From Priestia abyssalis (GTDB taxonomy: Bacteria; Bacillota; Bacilli; Bacillales; Bacillaceae_H): DNA of 64,000 nt. Location of the stretch: the NCBI RefSeq assembly GCF_002019595.1, contig NZ_KV917369.1:3736624-3800623 (forward strand), given 5' to 3'. Under the pieces are notes generated by a model that was given only the letters and a program-made list of their open reading frames with translations, made no database searches and was not told where the DNA came from. A program made the position numbers and the translations under genes. Positions 45,333-53,402 of this stretch are shown in pieces; within the stretch, counting starts at the first letter, position 1; the number at the start of each line of letters is the position of its first letter.

Positions 45333-45350
45333 TAGTTAGCTTGCTAACTA
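45333..45350 (-). promoter_or_regulatory. MarR-type palindrome in front of the flavin operon
   Basis: TAGTTAGC-TT-GCTAACTA, a perfect 18-bp palindrome. A degenerate copy with the same spacing precedes the MarR gene (45927-45944). Confidence 0.65.
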
Positions 45351-45473
45351 TAAAACCAAAAAATAATGATGATATTAGTCTTTCGATAATTAACTAGTAA
45401 TTATTTGCTTTGGTTTATATGACAATCATAAAGTCATGATGAGTAGTTGAAAAGAGGGCAATATAAATGGATA

Positions 45474-45493
45474 TAGTACATATTTTTGTACTA
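45474..45493 (+). promoter_or_regulatory. HxlR-type palindrome upstream of the HxlR gene
   Basis: TAGTAC-N8-GTACTA, 20 nt before the HxlR start at 45514. The core AGTAC-N8-GTACT recurs at 46767-46784 before the reductase gene. Confidence 0.65.
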
Positions 45494-45513
45494 ATAGACA
45501 GGAGTGAAACATT

Positions 45514-45882
45514 TTGAAGGTTTGTAAAGATGGTTTTCAAAGAGAGTTTATAGATGAAAAAGAAGATATGTACGCAATAGCATTTACTCAGAATGTCTTA
45601 TCTGGCCGATGGAAGTATTTTATTCTTTGGTACTTAAAAGGAACTACACGCCGTTATTCCGACATCAAGAATTTTCTGGGGGATCTATCACAAGGTTCCC
45701 TCACTAAGCAACTAAGAGAATTAGAAAACGATGGTGTCATTACACGTGAAGTCTTTCCTGTAGTTCCTCCTAAAGTAGAGTATTCACTTACAGAAAAAGG
45801 CATGAAATTAATTCCTGTTCTAGATATGATGGAGGCTTTTGGTAAAGAGTATGGTGAACAGGCAAAAAGTACAAACGATTAA
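45514..45882 (+). CDS. HxlR family regulator (not the formaldehyde type)
   Basis: 122-residue DUF24 winged-helix protein ([48 protein letters not shown]). The CEK formaldehyde motif of the three paralogues at the left is absent. Cys4 is the only N-terminal cysteine, so it may sense quinones or electrophiles as other DUF24 proteins do. Start is TTG with ACAGGAGTG upstream. Probably autoregulated through 45474-45493. Confidence 0.9.
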   Translation: MKVCKDGFQREFIDEKEDMYAIAFTQNVLSGRWKYFILWYLKGTTRRYSDIKNFLGDLSQGSLTKQLRELENDGVITREVFPVVPPKVEYSLTEKGMKLIPVLDMMEAFGKEYGEQAKSTND

Positions 45883-45926
45883 TTGGGTTTTGACCCCTAA
45901 ATTGACTTAATATACACTCAAAGTTA

Positions 45927-45944
45927 TAGTTAGGTCACTAATAA
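45927..45944 (+). promoter_or_regulatory. Degenerate MarR-type site upstream of the MarR gene
   Basis: TAGTTAG-N4-CTAATAA, the same half-site and spacing as the perfect palindrome at 45333 (TAGTTAG-N4-CTAACTA). It suggests autoregulation. Confidence 0.55.
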
Positions 45945-45964
45945 TTTTAGACGGGGAGTTATAT

Positions 45965-46381
45965 ATGTTAAATGATGACATAAGAGAGCTTTTAGACAAA
46001 ATTTCGTCACAGACAAGAAGAAATTACAATCATTTACTACATGATCTTAACTTGCATGTTGGACAAGATAACCTTTTATGTAAACTATGGAGAGAAGATG
46101 GCTTAACTCAAGTTGAACTTTGTAACAAATTAAATTGTGAGGCTCCCACAGTTACTAATATGGTTAAAGCTCTTGAGAAGAAAGGACTAATTATACGAAG
46201 AAAAGATTGCACCGATAAAAGAATTACCAGGATATTTCTTACCGACGCCGGCAGAAACCTTGAAGCCCCTGTAAATGAAAAATGGAGAAATCAACAAGAT
46301 AGGCTATTATCAGATATTACTTTGGACGAGAGAATGCTTTTAAGAAGGTTGCTAAAGCAAATGGAGGCAAATCTTTTCTAA
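45965..46381 (+). CDS. MarR family transcriptional regulator
   Basis: 138 residues. The winged helix reads LTQVELCNKLNCEAPTVTNMVKALEKKGLIIRRKDCTDKRITRIFLTDAG, the classical MarR signature. GGGGAGTT precedes the ATG. It is divergent from the flavin operon and most likely represses it until the substrate is present, judging by the shared operator half-sites at 45333 and 45927. Confidence 0.92.
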   Translation: MLNDDIRELLDKISSQTRRNYNHLLHDLNLHVGQDNLLCKLWREDGLTQVELCNKLNCEAPTVTNMVKALEKKGLIIRRKDCTDKRITRIFLTDAGRNLEAPVNEKWRNQQDRLLSDITLDERMLLRRLLKQMEANLF

Positions 46382-46441
46382 TCAAAGTATTATACTTCTA
46401 ATTGCTTCCCTCATCATGTTACTCACTAATCCAACTCAAAT

Positions 46442-46479
46442 GTAAAAAGGCAATACCTTATATGGTATTGCCTTTTTAC
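46442..46479 (+). terminator. Intrinsic terminator after the MarR gene
   Basis: A perfect 16-bp stem 46442-46457 with 46464-46479 (GTAAAAAGGCAATACC and its complement), loop TTATAT. Confidence 0.9.
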
Positions 46480-46766
46480 ATAATCCATATTATCTTCTAC
46501 TATTCTCACTATCGTTGCTACTACTATTTATGGAAGTATAATCACAAAACATTAGATAATTTACTAAATAGTCTAAATTAGCAGACAGCAATCTACTTGT
46601 CTCAAACTAACCCTTTAACAAAAAAGACGAGTCTAACAATGGTTAAACCTCCTCCATGTCAGCAAGCATTTATATTCAATGCTAGAGTTTATTACTTGAT
46701 GGCTAATACATTTTAAACATGTTATTAATATTTCCAACGTCTGGGTATAGGCGATGCCATATACTA
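46480..46766. other. AT-rich intergenic stretch
   Basis: Nothing coding or structured recognised between the MarR terminator and the operator at 46767. Confidence 0.5.
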
Positions 46767-46784
46767 AGTACAAAAAAATGTACT
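46767..46784 (+). promoter_or_regulatory. HxlR-type palindrome upstream of the NADP-binding reductase
   Basis: AGTAC-AAAAAAAT-GTACT, the same core and 8-nt gap as the site before the HxlR gene at 45474. It places the gene at 46967 in that regulator's set. Confidence 0.6.
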
Positions 46785-46966
46785 AAGTCAATATTTATTG
46801 CCTACTTCAACAAGAAGAGAAATGGTTTTATTCTAGTATATGTAACAAAAATACTCAATACGTTTTTAATATCTAATGAATATATGTTTAAGTTTGATAA
46901 ACCATATTATTGTGTAACTTTATGCAGATTAATTCTTTTATAACAAATTCTTTTGGAGGAACAAAA

Positions 46967-47713
46967 ATGAGATTTGGAATTATAGGTGCGGGACCAATTG
47001 GGTCAATTATTTCTAAAAAATTAGTTAAGAATGGGCATAATGTCAAAATTGCAGATGCACGAGGAATTGAACGTTTAGAAGGAAAAGAGTTTGATGGAAC
47101 ACCCGTTCATGTAGAGGATGCAATTACAAATATTGAAGTTCTTATTATTTCTCTCCCTCTAAAAGCACTTCCAAGTATTAAGAACATTATCGATCAAGTC
47201 GGGGAGGAAGTGATCATTGTAGATACTTCAAATTATTACCCTTATAGAGACGGCAAAATTGAAGAAATCGAGAACGGGATGGTTGAAAGTGTTTGGGTTT
47301 CCAATCAATTAGTCCGACCTATCATTAAAGCTTTCAACAACATATTAGCCTATACTTTAGAAAATGAAGGAACATCCGAAGAAACTATTGGACGAATTGC
47401 GATGGCAGTTGCTGGTAATGATCAAACACAAAAACAAGTAGTCATGGACGTAGTAAACGAGCTAGGCTTCGACGCAGTAGATAGTGGTTCTTTAAGTGAC
47501 TCTTGGAGACAACAGCCAGGAACTCCCGCATACTGCACAGAGCTAACAAAAGATGAACTCACGAAAGCGTTGAAAAAGGCAAATAAAGAAAACGCACCAT
47601 TACTACGGGACAAGGTGATGGAAAGATTTGCAGAACTCCTTGCAGAAAAAAAGGAAGTTGAATTTTCACATAGGGATATTGTGAATTTAAATAGAGAAAT
47701 ATACAATTCATAA
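46967..47713 (+). CDS. NADPH-dependent F420 reductase-like Rossmann protein
   Basis: 248 residues from ATG 46967, preceded by TTGGAGGAAC. A longer frame to 46910 lacks a site. N-terminal Rossmann motif FGIIGAGPIGSIISKKLVKNGH, then VLIISLPLKALPSI and VDTSNYYPYRDG, typical of the F420_oxidored/ProC-like family. Bacillus lacks classic F420, so NADP-dependent reduction of another ligand is more likely. Sharing the HxlR-type operator suggests it acts with the flavin enzymes, for example as reductase or on a downstream product. Confidence 0.8.
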   Translation: MRFGIIGAGPIGSIISKKLVKNGHNVKIADARGIERLEGKEFDGTPVHVEDAITNIEVLIISLPLKALPSIKNIIDQVGEEVIIVDTSNYYPYRDGKIEEIENGMVESVWVSNQLVRPIIKAFNNILAYTLENEGTSEETIGRIAMAVAGNDQTQKQVVMDVVNELGFDAVDSGSLSDSWRQQPGTPAYCTELTKDELTKALKKANKENAPLLRDKVMERFAELLAEKKEVEFSHRDIVNLNREIYNS

Positions 47714-47717
47714 AAAC

Positions 47718-47749
47718 AAAAGGTGCACTCAGTTAGGGCGCACCTTTTT
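47718..47749 (+). terminator. Intrinsic terminator
   Basis: AAAAGGTGC (47718-47726) pairs with GCACCTTTT (47740-47748), followed by T. Confidence 0.85.
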
Positions 47750-47904
47750 GCATATCCTCCATATATCCCCATAAAGTTGTGAAGAAATATGTGCCTCCTA
47801 CCTTTTGTGAATTCTTTCACTTAAAGTAACCTGCCCTGATAGTAGCATAAGAAAAGCCTCCACCTTAGAGAATATGGAGTTTTTAGTGCGAGTGTTTGAT
47901 GTTT

Positions 47905-48285
47905 TTATACATTTTTATAATAATCAGAGTATGCAACTTTTAAATTATTTCGTAATTCTTTATTTTCTTCCTCAAGTTTTTTTATTCTTCGTCTCAAGGA
48001 ATCTATTACTGCGTCTTTATTATTATCATTTAAATCGAATTTTGCTTGCTGTTTGTTATAGGCAAGGGGAGTGGTTGATCTTAAGGTACTGATTTGTTCT
48101 CTTATGTCCTTATTATTGTATAATGTTGCCTTACTGACTCCTGCCTCAATCGCAACGCTATTAAAGTTTATAGCATTGTTTGACTTCATTAGCTTTTTAA
48201 TAGCTTGTTTAACCTTTTCGGTTGTCAATGCTTTCCTCTTTGAATGGATCTCTTTAAGATGCTCTTTTCGGTCATATCTAGGCAT
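47905..48285 (-). CDS. Tn554-type TnpC-like protein
   Basis: 126 residues. An HTH-like N-terminal part (TEKVKQAIKKLMKSNNAINFNSVAIEAGVSKATLYN) and a C-terminal coiled coil (IDSLRRRIKKLEEENKELRNNLKVA). This matches the small third protein (DUF6262/TnpC) of Tn554-like site-specific transposons. It overlaps the end of the tnpB remnant by a few bases, as in tnpABC operons. Its partners are destroyed, so it is probably inactive cargo. Confidence 0.75.
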   Translation of the reverse strand: MPRYDRKEHLKEIHSKRKALTTEKVKQAIKKLMKSNNAINFNSVAIEAGVSKATLYNNKDIREQISTLRSTTPLAYNKQQAKFDLNDNNKDAVIDSLRRRIKKLEEENKELRNNLKVAYSDYYKNV

Positions 48286-48636
48286 TAAAAACACCTTGCT
48301 TTCGTTTTACTCTATCCAATCGACCGAACACAATATTACCTGATTTAATAGTATTGTAAATGTTTAATAATCTGTCTAGGTTTTTTTTGTTCTTTTGTGC
48401 AATTTCATCTCTACCATATTCTTTCGCAACAGAAATCATTCTCTTTGTAGATTCAATATGAATATCATACTTGGCTATATCCATTTCAGAAAGACCAACC
48501 GCTAAGTCTTTACAAGGGCTACCACCATTACATGTCAAACAAGGAGGTTCTTCCGCATAGGGACAATCACCTTCTAGTCGAGCTCTACAAGAACCATATG
48601 GGTTATCTATTGCTGTTAGTTTGTGATCTGAATAGG
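48278..48636 (-). pseudogene. Tn554-type TnpB, C-terminal fragment
   Basis: The open frame reads in from the IS boundary: YSDHKLTAIDNPYGSC, DCPYAEEPPCLTCNGGSPC with a cysteine cluster (C-x9-C, CxxC, C), then helical DRLLNIYNTIKSGNIVFGRLDR to the stop. This Cys-rich tail is typical of TnpB-like integrases of the Tn554 type. The catalytic recombinase domain upstream is missing. Confidence 0.7.
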
Positions 48637-48705
48637 CTACACTGAGTTGGACAGAAAAGTTAAGGTCAAGTAGAATACAGTAAATACTGCAGGGGAGAAT
48701 CTACT

Positions 48706-48990
48706 ATGACGAAAAAAACCAGAAGAATATTTACACCTGAGTTTAAAGAGCAGATGGTTCAACTTTATCTTAGCGGAAAGCCAAGAAAGGAAATCATCCG
48801 GGAATATGACTTAACACCTTCTTCATTAGATAAGTGGGTGAATCAAAGTCAGGCTTCCGGATCGTTCAAAGAAAAAGATAATCTGTCCCCTGAAGAACGG
48901 GAATTAAATAAACTCCGAAAAGAAATTAAGCAACTTCAAATGGAGAACGATATTTTAAAGCAAGCCGCGCTGATACTAGGACGAAAGTAA
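48706..48990 (+). CDS. IS3-family transposase OrfA
   Basis: 94 residues: HTH_Tnp_1 domain (RIFTPEFKEQMVQLYLSGKPRKEIIREYDLTPSSLDKWV) and a leucine-zipper tail (LNKLRKEIKQLQMENDILKQAALILGRK). It binds the IS ends. GGGGAGAATC precedes the ATG. Confidence 0.95.
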   Translation: MTKKTRRIFTPEFKEQMVQLYLSGKPRKEIIREYDLTPSSLDKWVNQSQASGSFKEKDNLSPEERELNKLRKEIKQLQMENDILKQAALILGRK

Positions 48991-48992
48991 AC

Positions 48993-49826
48993 GTGATCAA
49001 GAATAATCAACATAAATACTCGATATCAGCAATGTGCAAAGTCCTACAACTGCCTAGAAGCACCTACTATTATGAATCTAAAGAAAGAGCAGCAGTGGAT
49101 GACGTGACCTCAGATGTCATCGATATTTTCCAAGCGAGTCGTCAAAATTATGGAACACGCAAAATCAAAGTCGAATTAAAAAAGCGTGGGCGCATCGTTT
49201 CTAGACGGAGAATTGGGCGCATTATGCAAGAACAGGGCCTTGTGTCTACTTACACCATAGCTCAATTTAAACCACATGCGAAATCCTGTAATGAATCCGA
49301 ACAGAAGAATGAACTAAACCGCAAGTTCGACCAAGAAGAAGAGATGACAGCGATCGTCAGCGATTTGACGTACGTAAGAGTCAAACAAAAATGGCATTAC
49401 GTATGTGTATTTGTCGATCTCTTTAATCGGGAAATCGTGGGTTACAGCGCAGGTCTGAACAAAGATGCGTTACTCGTCTATCGTGCCTTCGCCTCCATCA
49501 AGGGTGATCTCCGTAACATTCAGCTTTTCCATACGGATCGCGGGAATGAGTTTAAAAATAAGCTAATGGACGATGCGTTAGAGACGTTTAACATTCAACG
49601 ATCTTTAAGCATGAAGGGCTGCCCATATGACAACGCCGTCGCTGAAGCAACGTTTAAAATCATTAAAACAGAGTTTATGAAAGGTCAACATTTTGATAGT
49701 TTAGAAGAATTAACAAGGGAATTACATGACTATGTTCACTGGTTTAATCACATTCGAATTCATGGAACACTTGGTTATGTGAGTCCAATTGATTATAAAC
49801 TTGAACACCTTAAAAAATTTGTCTAG
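48993..49826 (+). CDS. IS3-family transposase OrfB (DDE catalytic subunit)
   Basis: 277 residues, full length, in a different frame from orfA and starting 2 nt after its stop. It has the HTH_21 region YGTRKIKVELKKRGRIVSRRRIGRIM, then the rve core with catalytic residues in IVSDLTYV (Asp), FHTDRGNEF (Asp) and AVAEATFKIIKTE (Glu). The fusion would need a frameshift near the orfA end. No classic A6G slip site was noticed. It looks intact. Confidence 0.95.
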   Translation: MIKNNQHKYSISAMCKVLQLPRSTYYYESKERAAVDDVTSDVIDIFQASRQNYGTRKIKVELKKRGRIVSRRRIGRIMQEQGLVSTYTIAQFKPHAKSCNESEQKNELNRKFDQEEEMTAIVSDLTYVRVKQKWHYVCVFVDLFNREIVGYSAGLNKDALLVYRAFASIKGDLRNIQLFHTDRGNEFKNKLMDDALETFNIQRSLSMKGCPYDNAVAEATFKIIKTEFMKGQHFDSLEELTRELHDYVHWFNHIRIHGTLGYVSPIDYKLEHLKKFV

Positions 49827-49846
49827 TTTAGTGTTGACATACCAAC

Positions 49847-49967
49847 TTCTACCTACGGAATCTAAATACTTTAAGTACCTAATTGCCTCAATTACCGGCA
49901 TTCCATCTCCATCTATTAGTATGTATCTCTTATTATCTTCATCTAGCAAGACCTCTTGAACTCTCAT
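49847..49967 (-). pseudogene. Tn554-type TnpA integrase, N-terminal fragment
   Basis: ATG at 49967 follows TAGGAGGTG. MRVQEVLLDEDNKRYILIDG then MPVIEAIRYLKYLDSVGRS is the start of TnpA-like tyrosine recombinases, after which the frame runs into the IS end. Together with the tnpB tail beyond the IS it shows that the middle of a tnpABC operon was deleted. Confidence 0.65.
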
Positions 49968-50141
49968 CGTAACTACACCTCCTACCATATATTATACATA
50001 TTAAACTATATAGAATTAGTATTGTTTACTTTGATATTATGTGAAAAAAAATAATAAAATTGAAACATACTGTACTAAATAGTCTACTATTATTATAGTA
50101 TATTTAATCTAAACTCTATTATTTGAGCATAAAGAAAAATT

Positions 50142-50169
50142 AAAAAAGGCGCTTATTTTAATTTGCGCC
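50142..50169 (-). terminator. Terminator overlapping the end of the PrpR-type gene
   Basis: GGCGC (50148-50152) pairs with GCGCC (50165-50169), followed on the minus strand by T6. It includes the stop codon region. Confidence 0.6.
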
Positions 50170-51925
50170 AGAGAGTGGTACGATTTATACCTAGTCGTTC
50201 AGCCGTCCTGGTGTGATTCATTCCTTCTTCTTCCCATACTTTTCTTATGATTCGCTGTTCGATTTCTTCTAACGTACCCGTTAAATCAACGTCTCCTTTT
50301 TCAGCACGAGGACGTTTCATTTTTAATACTTTTTTAACATCATCCTTCTCAAGATAAGGGCCGTCTGCCAACAAAATGCTTTCCTCCATAACCTGCTTTA
50401 ACTGATTAATGTTCCCGGTCCATTCGAAGTTTTCCAGGTCTTTTCTCGCATCATTTCGAATACCCACAATTTGTTTTCCATATTTTGTATTAAACTCATT
50501 AATAAATAGGAGAGCTAAACTTTCTATATCTTCTTTTCTCTCGAACAATGACGGAAGATGCAACGTTAATCGCGCCAATAAGTAATATAAGTCTTGATTA
50601 AACAACCCTTTTTTTATAAGGACTTGAATGTCTTCACGTGAAGAAGAGATAAAACGACATCTGAGTGAAGATTTAGATAAATAATCCATCAACTTCTTTT
50701 GAATAGAGATGTTTAAACAATCAATGTTTTTGAAAAAAACCGTTCCTGTTTCATTATAAGACAGTAGATTTTCCTTTTGTTCCGCATGTAATAAATCGGC
50801 CCATTGAGCTTCCGATATTGCTTCACAGTCCATGACAAGAAGTGGATAGGAACGTTTGACACCACTAAAGTGAATGAAATGGACTAATTTTTCTTTTCCC
50901 GTCCCTTCCTCGCCGCTAATCCAAACAGGTGCTTCTCTATCACGATAGGCTTCGGCCGTTTCTAATACACTCTTCATTTTTTCATTTTTTGTCATCATGC
51001 CATTAACGATATTCAATGAACTATTTTCGGTTGAAGAAGAAACGATGGAAATTCCCTGCATATGGTGTGTTTCATTCGATTTACATGTTTGAATACGGAA
51101 CACAACTAATCGTGAATCATCCTTTTGAAGCGGAGAGCCTGTTACCTTCCAAAAAAGATTTTCCTCGTTAAAAAACGTCTTAAATATTCCTTTATGTAAA
51201 ACCTCATTTACAGCATCTTTTATATGAATGTTATCTTCAAATGTTTTGTTTATTTTTTCGTTGAAATAAGGGTTTGAAAAGATCGATTGAAACGTTTGAT
51301 TATAAACAATAATTCCTTCTTTTTCTTCTTGGAGGATATTGTGAGAAATTAAATACTTATTTTTTAAAGCAGAGAAGAAATAGTGCATCTTTTTAGCATT
51401 TTGAAAAGACTTTAAAACGCTCTCTTTTCCAGAAGTCAGCAAAATACCATTCAATCCTAGCTTTTCTGCTTTTTTCACCGTAATGACATCCCCGATGATC
51501 ATCTGGTAGCCTTCTTTTTGTAAATCCGCTAAAGTCGGTTCAACTTCCTCTTCCTGGGCAACTTTAAATGAAGAAATATCAATATCTAGTATTTCACAAA
51601 TTGTAGCAGCTCCTTCTGATATGGGAGCAAAGCCTACAATCGCTGTTTTCCCCGGATAATCCTTCACAAGCGTCAAGACACGCAGCATATCGTAGCCAGA
51701 CACTTCAATTTCAATGACAGGAATGGGAACTTCCTTTTGAATAAGCTCCGCAGTCCCTCCCCGGCTAATGATAATGTCCGCCCCATTATTTACTGCATTT
51801 TTAGCGAGAACAACCCCATTTTGCAAATCTCCAACTTCAACTTGCAATTCAAAATCATCATTTTTCCCCAAGCTGATCATTAACTCTTTCAAGCCATCAT
51901 AAGGGGCAATTGCCATGACTTTCAT
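50153..51925 (-). CDS. PrpR_N-type transcriptional regulator with degenerate AAA+ domain
   Basis: 590 residues from ATG 51925, just after AGAGGGTGATGGA. Residues 1-180 form a PrpR_N sensor domain (VMAIAPYDGLKEL, DIIISRGGTAELIQ, AIVGFAPISEGA). About 200-300 is a PAS-like linker. An AAA+ domain has Walker A GEEGTGKE (338-345), but the GAFTGA loop is missing and Walker B is GTVFFKNI where GTLFLDEI is expected. The C-terminus is a Fis-type HTH (NHTRTAERLGINRTTLWRKLK). It probably regulates by DNA binding without sigma-54 activation. PrpR_N regulators often control C4-acid genes, so the operon at 32-39 kb is a candidate target. Confidence 0.85.
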   Translation of the reverse strand: MKVMAIAPYDGLKELMISLGKNDDFELQVEVGDLQNGVVLAKNAVNNGADIIISRGGTAELIQKEVPIPVIEIEVSGYDMLRVLTLVKDYPGKTAIVGFAPISEGAATICEILDIDISSFKVAQEEEVEPTLADLQKEGYQMIIGDVITVKKAEKLGLNGILLTSGKESVLKSFQNAKKMHYFFSALKNKYLISHNILQEEKEGIIVYNQTFQSIFSNPYFNEKINKTFEDNIHIKDAVNEVLHKGIFKTFFNEENLFWKVTGSPLQKDDSRLVVFRIQTCKSNETHHMQGISIVSSSTENSSLNIVNGMMTKNEKMKSVLETAEAYRDREAPVWISGEEGTGKEKLVHFIHFSGVKRSYPLLVMDCEAISEAQWADLLHAEQKENLLSYNETGTVFFKNIDCLNISIQKKLMDYLSKSSLRCRFISSSREDIQVLIKKGLFNQDLYYLLARLTLHLPSLFERKEDIESLALLFINEFNTKYGKQIVGIRNDARKDLENFEWTGNINQLKQVMEESILLADGPYLEKDDVKKVLKMKRPRAEKGDVDLTGTLEEIEQRIIRKVWEEEGMNHTRTAERLGINRTTLWRKLK

Positions 51926-52014
51926 TCCATCACCCTCTGTTGCAATTTTAAACATACTTATAATATACCAAAATTCTCCCATTTTACATCAAAAAATGTG
52001 GAATTATAGATTAC

Positions 52015-52130
52015 TTACCTTCTATCGAAAAAAGACCGTTCGAATAGACTGTCATATCCTCCAGCTTTCCTCTTCATATCGTTCCCTTTTTGTGTTCTTC
52101 GTTTGCAGCATAGGCATAGATAACTTATTT
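52015..52130 (-). pseudogene. Relic of a YtcJ-like amidohydrolase (C-terminal scrap)
   Basis: Minus-strand translation reads YAYAANEEHKKGTI, stop, RGKLEDMTVYSNGLFSIEG, stop. It corresponds base by base to the segment YATNEEHKKGTLSRGKLADM and TVYSNDLFSMED of the intact gene at 53403 (region 53477-53580), with many substitutions. Only about 35 codons remain. Confidence 0.8.
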
Positions 52131-52293
52131 ATGAACTTAGCTTCATTTTGACAGACGCCCTATTTTTTATCTCTTACAATACTTAATAACCCACTTATAT
52201 GACCAGATGATAAAAATCACATACAATCTAAAAATGGAGTGATAAAATGCAGGAAAGTTCCATTACTATCATTATTTGAAACGAGGGATTGAA

Positions 52294-53279
52294 TTGAACT
52301 TTCCACAACTAAAAATAGGTCACATTGCGTCGAAAGTTCCGATTATGCAAGGAGGAATGGGCGTTGGGATTTCACTGAGCGGACTCGCTTCCGCGGTGGC
52401 AAATAAGGGAGGTATTGGAATCATTTCCGGTACCGGTATTTCCGTTGATGAAATGCGCGGTCATATCAGAAAGGCAAAAAGCCTTGTGAAAGAATCAGGC
52501 TTTATTGGTGTAAATGTGCTGTTTGCCATGAATGATTTTGCTGAAAAAATGAAAGCAGCCCTTGAAGAAAAAGTTGATTTTATTATTTCTGGTGCAGGCA
52601 TTTCAAGGGATATGTATGGATGGGAAAGACAGGCTGGTATTCCGGTTATTTCAATCGTTTCCTCTGCAAAGCTGGCTAGAATTTCCTAGCGGCTCGGGGC
52701 TGCTGCTGTTGTAGTTGAAGGCTTTGAAGCAGGCGGGCATCTTGGAACAGACAGGCCTTTATTTGATATTCTGCCGGAAGTAGTAGAAGCTGTTTCGATT
52801 CCTGTCATTGCCGCAGGCGGAATTATGACGGGAGGAGATATTGCGAAAGCTCTTGAAATGGGGCCTTCGGGGTGCAAATAGGAACAAGATTTGTAGCAAG
52901 TAAGGAGTGTGATGCTCCTTTGGCTTTTAAGCAAAAATATATTGATGTCGGTAAAGAAGATACCCTTCTTGTCAAAACGACTGTTGGCTTACAAGGAAGG
53001 GCCATTGCCAATAACTTTACTGATATAATTAGCAGATCAGACAAATTGAAAATAAAAAAATGTCTGGATTGCCTTAAAAATTGTTCCTACCGTTTTTGTA
53101 CACTTGACTCTTTGCTGAAATCTGTTGCTGGCGATGTGGAAAATGGTCTTGTTTTTGCCGGTGCAAGAGTCCACGAAGTCAGAGAAATCCTGCCTGTCCA
53201 AAGAATCATCGACAATCTTGCTGCAGAATATGGTGAAGTCATCAAACAAGGTCTGGCGAAAACAAAGAAGTCCCAATAA
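52294..53279 (+). pseudogene. Nitronate monooxygenase-like gene with two inactivating lesions
   Basis: TTG start behind ACGAGGGA. The first part (LNFPQLKIGHIASKVPIMQG...AKLARIS) ends at an in-frame TAG at 52687. The same frame then continues RLGAAAVVVEGFEAGGHLGTD and VIAAGGIMTGGDIAKALEM, so the TAG replaces a sense codon. A one-base loss at about 52865 (GGGCCTTCGGGGTGC) shifts the frame before GTRFVASKECDAP. The C-terminal part carries a cysteine cluster KCLDCLKNCSYRFC. A sequencing error could explain one lesion but hardly both. Confidence 0.9.
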
Positions 53280-53310
53280 GATATACGGCAGTGCACACCA
53301 TAAAATGAAC

Positions 53311-53366
53311 AAAAAAACCCCGCTTGATTAGCATATTAGTGAGCGAATCAAGCGGGTGTTTTTTAT
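53311..53366. terminator. Bidirectional terminator between convergent genes
   Basis: CCCGCTTGATT (53319-53329) pairs with AATCAAGCGGG (53346-53356), with A7 before and TGTTTTTTAT after. Confidence 0.85.
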
Positions 53367-53402
53367 TTTAAAGATGTGGGATTCATATGAAAATTAACGT
53401 AC

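Larger units (their letters stand above)
48637..49846 (+). mobile_element. IS3-family insertion sequence
   Basis: About 1.2 kb. The ends align as imperfect inverted repeats: left ACACTGAGTTGGACAG..., right (complement) ACACTAAACTAGACAA..., both followed by TTAAGG nearby. It carries orfA and orfB. It separates the two remnants of a Tn554-like operon. Boundaries are accurate to a few bases. No clear target duplication was seen, consistent with a later deletion on one side. Confidence 0.8.

Noticed and set aside
39824..47860. Similar strings near CTG..TGATAGnnGCATAAGAAAA at about 39824 and 47830
   Set aside because: About 25 nt of imperfect similarity next to hairpins. Too short to claim a repeat family from two copies.
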